Below, piece after piece: positions 49,946-56,901 of a DNA stretch of 64,000 nucleotides; positions within the stretch are counted from its first letter, which is position 1, and every line of letters starts with the position of its first letter. This DNA comes from an uncultured Pseudomonadota bacterium (lineage in GTDB: Bacteria > Pseudomonadota > Gammaproteobacteria > Steroidobacterales > Steroidobacteraceae). The notes under the pieces are model-generated. The model made no database searches. It was not told the origin of the DNA and saw nothing but the letters and a program-made list of their open reading frames with translations. The stretch lies in contig CAILZL010000040.1 in NCBI GenBank assembly GCA_903838705.1, forward strand, positions 1 to 64,000, given 5' to 3'. The position numbers and the translations under genes were made by a program.

Positions 49946-50120
49946 AACTCACCTGCGCCCATGATCACACCGACCCGTGTTATGCCCGTCGCGGTGATAC
50001 CCAGCCCCTTTCTGCCGCATCGTCCGCCCCCATTTGTCAGAAACCTGCCATTTGATCACACCCCGCCTCGTTTTCGACTACAATCCGCGCCCCGATTTCT
50101 TGACAGACAAAGGTGACGGC

Positions 50121-50888
50121 GTGGTTCCAGCAGATTTCGAGCTCCAGTTAAAAGTTTGGAAAGACCTTGCGGTTAGCAAGCAGATGATGATGCGTACAGC
50201 AGCTGAAGCTTTGAATCTGGATCCTAACTGCGATCAGGATGAACTGAAGCAGGCGCTCGACGCAGCCCTTAAGAAAGTAAAGGAAGCTGATGCCAGCGTG
50301 GTTGCCAGTCGTGAACAGGCGCGTCAGGCCATTCTCGAAATTGAGAAAAAGCTGACTGCCAGCCAGAGAGCACAGGCACAGGCTGAAGCCGCCGCCGCAG
50401 AAATTATTGCGAAGCAGGAACGCGTTGCGCCACAGATGGCAGCAGAGCGCGCAGCAGTTGCCAAAGAAATCCAGCAACTGAAAGCCCAGATCGCTGAAAA
50501 GGACAAGGCACTTAAAGCCATCAACACAGCACTGGCTGATACACCGGACAATGTTGTCAAAAAACTCAAAGCACTGAAGAAAGAAAAGCAGGACGAATCT
50601 GACACTCGCAAGCAGATCGAAACCAGCTTCAATGCCTTGCGTAAGGAGAAGCAGGATCAGGACAAGGAACTGACTGAACTGCGCGAGATCCGTGATAACA
50701 GCGTCAAGCTGGTCACCCAGCACCGCGAATTGCACGAACTCAGCACCAAGTTGCATGCGCAGCTCAAGCCTCTGGTCAAAGACGAATCCGAATTACCTGC
50801 ATTGACCGAGCTGGACACCAAAACGCTGGAAGCCATTTCACCCAGCGACAAAGACGACAAGAAAAACGACAAGAACAAGAAGAAGTAA
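50121..50888 (+). CDS. Conserved coiled-coil protein of unknown function
   Basis: 255 residues from a GTG at 50121 with AGGTGA seven bases upstream; the open frame reaches 50034 by a TTG but that part lacks coding character. Residues about 45-215 are nearly continuous heptads rich in Lys, Gln, Glu and Ala. The tail is lysine- and aspartate-rich (DKDDKKNDKNKKK). There is no signal peptide or membrane segment, so it is likely a cytoplasmic structural or nucleoid-linked protein. Confidence 0.75.
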   Translation: MVPADFELQLKVWKDLAVSKQMMMRTAAEALNLDPNCDQDELKQALDAALKKVKEADASVVASREQARQAILEIEKKLTASQRAQAQAEAAAAEIIAKQERVAPQMAAERAAVAKEIQQLKAQIAEKDKALKAINTALADTPDNVVKKLKALKKEKQDESDTRKQIETSFNALRKEKQDQDKELTELREIRDNSVKLVTQHRELHELSTKLHAQLKPLVKDESELPALTELDTKTLEAISPSDKDDKKNDKNKKK

Positions 50889-50949
50889 TCCGCGCTTCAC
50901 GCCTCTGCATTTACAAAGAGGCGTATCTGCTCTGACAAAAACACAATCC

Positions 50950-50989
50950 AAAAAAACACCGCCCTCTGCTGCATAGCAAAGGGCGGTGT
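50950..50989. terminator. Bidirectional terminator hairpin
   Basis: A 10-bp stem, ACACCGCCCT with AGGGCGGTGT, lies between two convergent genes. It is preceded by six A residues, which read as a T-run for the minus-strand YHYH gene, and is followed by a T-rich stretch on the plus strand. Confidence 0.88.
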
Positions 50990-51020
50990 CAGTTTGTTTC
51001 GGGGAAATCGGTGCAGGTGC

Positions 51021-52172
51021 TTACTGGGCAGCACCACCCATTCCACCGGCAGCCATGCCTGTATCTCCGCTGCCCATGGCATCTCCACCACCCATGCCGC
51101 CACCGCCACCCATACCGGCACCGGGAGGACCACCCTGGAAGCTGCCGGTACGGCAGTAGGTGTTGTTAACAACAGCACCGTTGGTGGTGAATGACTGTTC
51201 AGAGAATTCCCAGCAATTTGCCTGACTGGCTGGCTTGTACTTGAAGAAGTAGGTCTTGCCCTGCCATTCATAAGTCATTGTGCGTGCACCATCCTTGTCC
51301 TCAACCAGCTTGAGGTTCTGTACGCCACCAGTCGGCTTTCTGCCAGTAACCTTGCGCGCACCTGTGCCTTGCACGGTCGTGCCTGTTACGTGCGCTGCCA
51401 TGCTCATATCGAAGTTACCGTCCAGACACTGAATGATGTAAGGTGGTGTGCTCGACGTGTGGTAGCGCATTCCGTAAAGACTATCGGGCTGACCATTGCA
51501 CACATCGAGTTTGCCTTTGGCAATGGCTGAACCATCAGGATTGGTATCGCGATAAATCGGATAACCATCAAATGCCCAGCCGATGATTGCAGCCGGATCG
51601 CTCTTGTTCTTCATCATCGCAATCATGCAATTCGGTGCAACGTGATAGTGATAGTCATCACCACGACCTGAATGGCCGCCGCAGATATCCAGTTCGCCCG
51701 TTTTGAACGTATCGCTCTTAGGTGAATACTCGTACAGGGAGTTGTCGCCTTGCGATGTGTAGTCATAAATAGGCACGCCATTCACGGCAATACCCAGCGC
51801 GGCATCAATTGAAATGGGCTTGTCATTTCTGCTCGGTGACAGGGTTACAGGCGAGGTGTAGCCCGGTGCAGGAATGGGCACTTGATCATTGGTGCCGGTG
51901 ATACCATTCATCAGAGGATGATCCGGATAGGTATCACCGCCAATCCGTGCGTATTTCGGATCATCGCAGCTGACCGTCACCTTGTTGCTGAAACCGGCAT
52001 CAACAACTGACTTTTTGATGGCAGCGCAGCGGGCAGCAGGAGAAATGGTACCCGTACCCTCAACTTTCTGAGCGCTTGCAGTCAGTGACAGAGCAGTGAC
52101 TGACAACCCGGCGACTGCAATCGCGGCAAGGCCAAATAAACTGATTGAGCGGAATGAAAGATGCTTATTCAT
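51021..52172 (-). CDS. YHYH-domain exported protein with Gly/Met-rich tail
   Basis: 383 residues. Signal peptide ends near TASAQ. The YHYH domain is marked by GHSGRGDDYHYHVAPNC near residue 170, with GWAFDGYPIYRD after it. The C-terminal 35 residues are Gly, Met and Ala (GMGGGGGMGGGDAMGSGD), similar in style to the insert in the cytochrome c' at 5326-5898. YHYH proteins are of unknown function; the histidine cluster suggests metal binding. Divergent from the DUF1566 lipoprotein. Confidence 0.85.
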   Translation of the reverse strand: MNKHLSFRSISLFGLAAIAVAGLSVTALSLTASAQKVEGTGTISPAARCAAIKKSVVDAGFSNKVTVSCDDPKYARIGGDTYPDHPLMNGITGTNDQVPIPAPGYTSPVTLSPSRNDKPISIDAALGIAVNGVPIYDYTSQGDNSLYEYSPKSDTFKTGELDICGGHSGRGDDYHYHVAPNCMIAMMKNKSDPAAIIGWAFDGYPIYRDTNPDGSAIAKGKLDVCNGQPDSLYGMRYHTSSTPPYIIQCLDGNFDMSMAAHVTGTTVQGTGARKVTGRKPTGGVQNLKLVEDKDGARTMTYEWQGKTYFFKYKPASQANCWEFSEQSFTTNGAVVNNTYCRTGSFQGGPPGAGMGGGGGMGGGDAMGSGDTGMAAGGMGGAAQ

Positions 52173-52426
52173 TGCAACAGTCCCCCTTTAATTACCCATG
52201 AAATTGTCAAATTCGAACTCAGGCTAACTTAACCGGCATTGCTGTGTATTCGTGTCTTCTGCGTAACGGCCGCAACCTTGAAACCAATCTTGAGCGGCGC
52301 GCTACAGGCAAGACAACACTTTTTTTGACAATTTTTCTGAACATGGCAGCCATGACTGGCACCTATAATCCCGCGCCCCGGAATTCAGTCAAGAAACCCC
52401 GTTCAAGGGAAAGGTCCTAAGTTTTC

Positions 52427-53473
52427 ATGAAACCGAAGTTCAGCAGCGTTGCACTCTCTCTGTCAGCCATTCTGGTTGCCAGCTGTCAGGCTCCTCATGG
52501 ATCAGTGGCTGCAAAACCAGCACACTCGCCCCACGCACCAGCCGACCATGCTGCAGCGCCACACGTTCAGGCAGCACATGAAGCGCCATGGACCATGAAG
52601 AAGCTGCCCGATACAGGTCAGACCACGCATAACACTGACACCCCCGGAGAGGACAGCTTTTACTCAATCAATTCGCCTTCATTCAAGGTCAATGGTGACG
52701 GCACCGTGACCGACCAGGTGACAGGGCTGCAATGGCAACAGGCCGACAATGGCGAAATGTCATGGGACAGCGGCATCACTTTCTGCAAGAGCCTCAAGCT
52801 CTCCGGCAAGAGTGACTGGCGCCTGCCTTATATTCAGGAACTTTTCAGCATCCAGAATCAGGGGAAAAACTTTCCTTCACTGGACACCGATGTGTTCACC
52901 AAGTCCGATGCAGAATACTGGTGGGCAATTGAACAAAGAGTTGATCGTGACCAGTTTGCATGGGCGACCAATGCAGGCGGCGGTGCAGGTGCCCATCCCA
53001 AGAATGAAACCATCAGCTCCGGCGGCAAGCTCAAGTACAACGTACGCTGCGTACGGGGTTCAGAATTGGGTGATAGCAAAACACCTCACTACACTGATAA
53101 CGGCGATGGCACCATCACCGATCACCGTACCGGTCTGGTATGGCAGAAAGCAGAAGGTCTGGAGGCAGCAACCTGGGAAGAAGCGCTTGTGTATGCCAAT
53201 GATCTGGTCTTTGCCGGACATGATGACTGGCGGTTGCCCAATCTGAAGGAACTGCAATCGATCTCAACTGCCTATGCGGTGAAGCCTGCAATCGACTCAA
53301 CCTTCTTCCCCGGCACAGCCAGTGCCCTGTACTGGTCATCCACTTCGTTACTGGCCCGTCGCGGCAATGGTGGTCAGGCCTGGAACATCGACTTCAATTA
53401 CGGCGTAGTCAGCTACAACCCGAAGGTCGACAAACTGCATGTGCGTGCAGTGAGAGGCGGTACGAGCAAATAG
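52427..53473 (+). CDS. Lipoprotein with two DUF1566 domains
   Basis: 348 residues. Lipobox LVASC at residues about 16-20, then a His/Ala/Pro-rich linker to about residue 50. Two DUF1566 (Lcl C-terminal) repeats follow, each with DGTxTDxxTGLxWQ and DWRLPxxxEL: residues about 85-210 and 220-345. Such domains are lectin-like surface modules. The protein should sit on the outer membrane. Confidence 0.88.
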   Translation: MKPKFSSVALSLSAILVASCQAPHGSVAAKPAHSPHAPADHAAAPHVQAAHEAPWTMKKLPDTGQTTHNTDTPGEDSFYSINSPSFKVNGDGTVTDQVTGLQWQQADNGEMSWDSGITFCKSLKLSGKSDWRLPYIQELFSIQNQGKNFPSLDTDVFTKSDAEYWWAIEQRVDRDQFAWATNAGGGAGAHPKNETISSGGKLKYNVRCVRGSELGDSKTPHYTDNGDGTITDHRTGLVWQKAEGLEAATWEEALVYANDLVFAGHDDWRLPNLKELQSISTAYAVKPAIDSTFFPGTASALYWSSTSLLARRGNGGQAWNIDFNYGVVSYNPKVDKLHVRAVRGGTSK

Positions 53474-53522
53474 CGGTAAGGCTTGAGTAATGCCCCGCGT
53501 GAGCGGCGCCACGCCGACCCAC

Positions 53523-53591
53523 ACCTAGCGAGGCGCGCGCGCCGAGCTCGCGCTACACGCTGATAGCGACCGCTCGACGCGGCAGTTAGGC
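53523..53591 (-). other. Degenerate integron attC site (69 bp)
   Basis: On the minus strand R'' is GCCTAAC (53591-53585) and the matching R' is GCTAGGT (53529-53523), one base off the GTTRRRY consensus. Inner arms GCGTCGAGC and GCTCGGCGC pair with one mismatch. It follows the ORF at 53586-53960, whose TAA stop lies inside R'', as is common in cassettes. The altered R' may make it non-functional. Confidence 0.65.
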
Positions 53592-53960
53592 GCGACCAAT
53601 TACAGCCTCCACTATCTTCAGGGCGTCAGCCTGAGGTATTGCGCACACAGCGAGAATCGTCTTAGCAGTCTCAGAGTCGCAAGCAGCAATGGCCGCGTCC
53701 CAGGCGCTCATTAGGTTGAGGTGGCTAAGTCTCTCATTTACGGTCATTGCGGCGAGCGCCCCGCGCTGCTCCGCTTCGCTCTGCTCCTGCTCTGCCCACC
53801 ATAGGACATCGCGATAGTCGGTTGCAGCGCACTCAAGTAGGTGACGCATGCGCTCGGTGTCATCGTGCGAGAGCAGCGCTATGGCAGTGCGAACCCGCTC
53901 AGGCTCCGGACCGACGTAGGTGAGAAGAAGGTTGCCGAGCTCAGAGGACTGCGATGCCAT
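53586..53960 (-). CDS. Integron-cassette ORF, unknown function
   Basis: 124 residues, start ATG at 53960 only nine bases after the core GTTAGGC of the upstream attC, and stop inside the next attC. This is the classic tight fit of a gene cassette. The protein is soluble, helical and acidic (EPERVRTAIALLSHDDTERM, WWAEQEQSEAEQRGALAAM). I do not recognise the family. Confidence 0.75.
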   Translation of the reverse strand: MASQSSELGNLLLTYVGPEPERVRTAIALLSHDDTERMRHLLECAATDYRDVLWWAEQEQSEAEQRGALAAMTVNERLSHLNLMSAWDAAIAACDSETAKTILAVCAIPQADALKIVEAVIGRA

Positions 53961-53968
53961 AGGGTCGC

Positions 53969-54022
53969 GCCTAACGTCTTAGCTGACCGGCGCAATGCGA
54001 CCGGTCGAGCGCAAAGTTAGAC
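53969..54022 (-). other. Integron attC recombination site (54 bp)
   Basis: On the minus strand R'' is GTCTAAC (54022-54016) and R' is GTTAGGC (53975-53969). Between them GCTCGACCGG pairs with CCGGTCAGC except for one extra C, the extrahelical base typical of attC. Flanking GGCGC/GCGCC extends the symmetry. It joins two cassette ORFs that both read on the minus strand. Confidence 0.85.
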
Positions 54023-54062
54023 GGCGCTGTTGCCGACCCATAAGAAATCTGTACCTGCGCGA

Positions 54063-54476
54063 TCATTCCGACGGCACTCCGGCTTGTTGGCGACTCCTGC
54101 CGCCAGCTCGCCACGCGCGCGAAAGAAATATTGCCGCAACCCCAGCGATGGCCCAGACCAACGTCAACGTGATCACCGCCTTGACTGATGGCAGACTGTT
54201 TGCAAGCGAAAACGTTATGACTCCCGCATTAGCTAGCATGATAAACCCGAGAACAACAACGCCGAAACGAGGCGGGATGGAAAAGCTTCTCGCAACGTGA
54301 CCAAAGCCGATGAATGCAGGAAGCATCAGAATGAACAGAACAATACCACTGCCGCTAAATAGCGCCGGTAATTCATAGCGAGATCGCCCCCACTGCCAAG
54401 AGGCAACAAGAGCAGCCGAAGCCAGGAAACCGATTGCTAAGTAACTGAGAGCCTTGTGCTTCGGGACTGCGTGCAT
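54063..54476 (-). CDS. Integron-cassette ORF, small four-helix membrane protein
   Basis: 137 residues from the ATG at 54476, which lies 36 bases after a GTTAGAC core; the longer frame to 54599 crosses that core and is rejected. Four predicted membrane helices (LSYLAIGFLASAALVASW, GSGIVLFILMLPAFIGFG, VVVLGFIMLANAGVITFS, ITLTLVWAIAGVAAIFLS). It ends 40 bases before the attC at 54022. No family recognised. Confidence 0.7.
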   Translation of the reverse strand: MHAVPKHKALSYLAIGFLASAALVASWQWGRSRYELPALFSGSGIVLFILMLPAFIGFGHVARSFSIPPRFGVVVLGFIMLANAGVITFSLANSLPSVKAVITLTLVWAIAGVAAIFLSRAWRAGGRSRQQAGVPSE

Positions 54477-54511
54477 TGTCGTCTCACTCGCGACGGCCAC
54501 TCGAACTAGCC

Positions 54512-54518
54512 GTCTAAC
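54512..54518 (-). other. Orphan cassette boundary core (GTTAGAC)
   Basis: Minus-strand GTTAGAC matches the GTTRRRY core and marks the probable 5' edge of the membrane-protein cassette. No RYYYAAC partner was found in the 100 bp upstream, so this could be the remains of an attI or a decayed attC. Confidence 0.45.
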
Positions 54519-54809
54519 TAGAAATAGACGACGGTGATATGGGACCACGTGTCCCTTTACAAAGGGACTTAGTACTGTATGAATTATCTGCCATTCCAAT
54601 GTCTCCTTTTGTTTTCAAATGGTTGCATCTTTGTAGCACGCAGTATTGGAAAACAGCAAGTACGACTTGGGAATGCCGGGTATATCAATCACGCCAACCA
54701 ATGTAATGGACTCTCACGGCTGATGTGGATGCGCCGCAAGACATATACGATTCAGCTACGTTGGGATTGGTTCAGTGCTTGCGAAAGAGTGCCAACTGTT
54801 TGAATTAAA
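54519..54809. other. Gap between cassette cluster and tRNA fragment
   Basis: Contains one perfect hairpin, GTCCCTTT with AAAGGGAC, near 54552. No integrase gene or convincing coding ORF was seen; a 74-codon plus-strand frame has no coding character. Confidence 0.5.
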
Positions 54810-54854
54810 TGGTGGGCCCGGCAGGATTCGAACCTGCAACCAAGAGATTATGAG
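54810..54854 (-). pseudogene. 3' half of a split tRNA(CAU) gene; left border of mobile element
   Basis: 45 bp identical to 63610-63654. It covers the 3' tRNA half from the anticodon loop (CTCATAATC) through the T arm, the acceptor strand and the encoded CCA. The homology stops exactly after GATTATGAG (54846-54854) in the loop. With the 5' half at 63877-63916 it reconstitutes one tRNA, so I infer this is the host gene cut by insertion. Confidence 0.88.
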
Positions 54855-54910
54855 AAGTTTCGCGATTATTTTATTATTATTAATCAATAACTTGCTTACT
54901 GCTTTTAGCG

Positions 54911-54932
54911 GTGTGCAAGCAAGTGTGTAAGC
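54911..54932 (+). repeat. Left-end arm-type repeats, GTGTGYAAGC x2
   Basis: GTGTGCAAGC at 54911-54920 and GTGTGTAAGC at 54923-54932, about 60-80 bp inside the left core. Three more copies lie inside the right end in the same orientation. Spacing and placement fit integrase arm-binding sites. Confidence 0.65.
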
Positions 54933-54975
54933 AAAGCACTTACTTAAAACAGCTGTAAATGGCAGCGCGCAACTG

Positions 54976-55000
54976 AAAATGTATGAAAATCATACATTTT
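54976..55000. repeat. Palindrome A, AAAATGTATGA type
   Basis: An 11-bp inverted repeat (stem AAAATGTATGA, 3-base loop) whose core ATGTATG...CATACAT recurs at 55097-55123. A-rich before and T-rich after, so it could terminate transcription on either strand, or it could be a protein-binding or replication-origin palindrome. Confidence 0.6.
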
Positions 55001-55096
55001 TGGCACTACAAACCGGCAATAACACAAGCACTTTTTCCATTAAATACAATAACTTAGAACATATAAACACAAGCGCACCGCCAATTCAAGCAGCAA

Positions 55097-55123
55097 AAAA
55101 ATGTATGTTTTTCATACATTTTT
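55097..55123. repeat. Palindrome B, second copy, likely terminator
   Basis: Same palindrome core with a 5-base T loop and an A-run/T-run on its flanks. It lies 30 bp past the end of the minus-strand gene pair at 55153-55952 and would serve as its terminator. Confidence 0.6.
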
Positions 55124-55152
55124 GCCGCATCAGCGTTACCAGTATTTTCACG

Positions 55153-55521
55153 CTAATACTCACTCACCAACATAGCAATCCAATACTCACCATTCCAGCA
55201 AGCAAATAGACTGAAGCTATTGAATGGGAAATCAGTGTACTCAACATGCTGTGCAGCTAGTACTTGGTCATTGCCATCTTCAATAGCTATATCAGCACCA
55301 CTGCCCTGCCTGACTAACTTCAGTACAGTAAAGCTATCAGCTTCACCATTAACTGATGCCAAGTGTGATGCATACAAAATCAGTAGCCAGTAACAGTGCG
55401 CGTGATCAGCCAAGTACTTAACGCCATCTGTAACTACAAGTCGATTATTGATTTTGTAGTAATGCTCCGTACCGATGAAACTGGCCAATTCCGTGGCCAG
55501 TTGTTCGATATTAAGCGACAT
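55153..55521 (-). CDS. DUF6876-like small protein
   Basis: 122 residues. FIGTEHYYKINNRLVVTDGVKYLADHAHCYWLL resembles, from memory, the DUF6876 proteins of mobile elements; this was not checked by a search. Function unknown. The ATG overlaps the stop of the upstream gene by one base (TAATG), so the two are translated together. Confidence 0.7.
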   Translation of the reverse strand: MSLNIEQLATELASFIGTEHYYKINNRLVVTDGVKYLADHAHCYWLLILYASHLASVNGEADSFTVLKLVRQGSGADIAIEDGNDQVLAAQHVEYTDFPFNSFSLFACWNGEYWIAMLVSEY

Positions 55522-55952
55522 TAGCGATCAAAGCCTTTGCGAATTTGACCTGACGCTGCTTCAATTTGCGCATCAAGTTCACCAGCAATAATGAGCGACT
55601 TTACTGTTTCCAACGCAGCTACAAGTGCTTCATCATTAGCCACTTCAATTGCATTTGCCTTTGCTGTTAGTTGAAGTACTTTTGCGCCGTACTTGATCTG
55701 CAAGTAAGTCTTGCCTGCTTCAGTAAACCACCAGGGCTTGATGCGCTTGGGCTGTGCCACTTGTACTCGATTGCCTTCTGCGTTAGTAACTGCCTTTAGA
55801 CGTGTAGGCGAATAAGTTTCGCCATTTATAGTCGCAGTGGCTAATTTGATTTGCTCAATCAGTTTAGTACAGAGCTTATTGCGCCGACCAACAGCTGGTG
55901 ATTTGTTGGGCTTTTTTGCAGTAACTAACTTTAGTGATGCCAATGAAGTCAT
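55521..55952 (-). CDS. DUF6641-like small basic protein
   Basis: 143 residues, basic N-terminal half. RRNKLCTKLIEQIKLA, YSPTRLKAV, KRIKPWWFTEAGKTYLQIKYGAKVLQL and a C-terminal DAQIEAASGQIRKGF recall DUF6641 proteins of integrative elements (recognised from memory). Function unknown. Coupled to the next small gene. Confidence 0.7.
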   Translation of the reverse strand: MTSLASLKLVTAKKPNKSPAVGRRNKLCTKLIEQIKLATATINGETYSPTRLKAVTNAEGNRVQVAQPKRIKPWWFTEAGKTYLQIKYGAKVLQLTAKANAIEVANDEALVAALETVKSLIIAGELDAQIEAASGQIRKGFDR

Positions 55953-56261
55953 GTGTGTCTCCTGTATTTAAGCAAGTGACACAACAATAGTTTCATGCGC
56001 TTTCAGTTACGACCTATATATTGCGCTTGAGCAGATCTCTATTTGATTCTATGTTTTTTCATATCAAACAACATGATTGTCCATTTAATGCTGTACAAAA
56101 TGGATACTGTTTTCCACATTAGCTACTGTCAGGATGCAGTAATAAATGTACAGGGCAGTGTTTGTTGTTGAATATGATGTATGTGATTATTTAGATAATA
56201 GCCCACTATTAAAGCATCGCTGCTTATTCGACAAAGCAAGAGCCAAACGAGGGCGATAATG
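55953..56261. other. Intergenic region inside the element
   Basis: 309 bp, A+T-rich. It lies downstream of the Rep-like gene and upstream of the DUF6641-like gene, so it should hold the promoter of the small-gene pair. I see no clear repeat array or hairpin that would mark a replication origin. Confidence 0.45.
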
Positions 56262-56789
56262 CTATTCCGCTAGATGCCAAAGAACGTTGTCAGTGTCCTT
56301 GGCCGACGTTTCTTTTACGATGTAATCCATCCAGCCTCTATCAGCATTCTGTACATCGTATTGTTGATCAATGTTTGGGACATACTTTTTTGCCTCGAAC
56401 ACAATCTTAGTAAAACGATCGAAGTCTATGTGACTTGGCAAACCGCCAATCGCGAAGTGCAAATGCAAGTTTTTATTACTACGGACGCCTTCAAGAACCG
56501 GAATTATTTTGACAGACTTACCGTACTTTTCCGAAGCGCGCTTACCAAACACACCGCGATTTAACTTGCGCTTGAATTGCTCTGCCATTTTAACTGCATC
56601 ATGCCGTGTTATCGCCCGCCTGCGCTGCCCAACGGGCGTCTGCTCTGTTAGCGTTTGCTTCAGCGTTAACGTCAATGCGAATGGGTAGTCCGAATGCATA
56701 TCAATAAGCCAATTACGTGTTGCCCGCTTGAGGTCTTTCTGGGCTACTTTTAAGCGATCATTTATATTGTTGTTTACTTGTAATGTCAT
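56262..56789 (-). CDS. HUH-type rolling-circle Rep-like protein
   Basis: 175 residues. Three motifs occur in the order of rolling-circle initiators: motif 1 FALTLTL (37-43), the metal-binding HUH HLH (H109-H111, in NLHLHFAIGG) and motif 3 with a candidate catalytic tyrosine YIVK (Y156-K159). Only one Tyr is in motif 3, as in plasmid Rep proteins. It would nick at a double-strand origin and start replication or transfer. Short for the class, and no helicase domain is present. Divergent from the large gene at 56902. Confidence 0.72.
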   Translation of the reverse strand: MTLQVNNNINDRLKVAQKDLKRATRNWLIDMHSDYPFALTLTLKQTLTEQTPVGQRRRAITRHDAVKMAEQFKRKLNRGVFGKRASEKYGKSVKIIPVLEGVRSNKNLHLHFAIGGLPSHIDFDRFTKIVFEAKKYVPNIDQQYDVQNADRGWMDYIVKETSAKDTDNVLWHLAE

Positions 56790-56855
56790 ACAAGTATTTA
56801 TGTGATTTCATGCTTTGCTGCATGGTTTTAATATCAGTTTATTGTGGCAAATAAG

Positions 56856-56884
56856 TTGTCATATATGAAACGGGGCTATATATT
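56856..56884 (+). promoter_or_regulatory. Sigma-70-like promoter for the 56902-59924 gene pair
   Basis: TTGTCA (56856-56861), 17-bp spacer, TATATT (56879-56884). Transcription would begin near 56891, which excludes a TTG start at 56884 and supports one of the ATG codons at 56902, 56908 or 56914. Confidence 0.65.
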
Positions 56885-56901
56885 TGGCTAAGCAGTTTGA
56901 T

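Noticed and set aside
53995-54300. Plus-strand ORF of 101 codons in the cassette region
   Set aside because: It lies antisense across an attC site and the membrane-protein cassette and has no recognisable features.
54603-54803. Integron integrase or attI next to the first cassette
   Set aside because: No tyrosine recombinase motif and no paired core sites occur in this gap.
56884-56901. TTG start for the large element protein
   Set aside because: It overlaps the -10 box of the best promoter, so it would lie upstream of the transcript.
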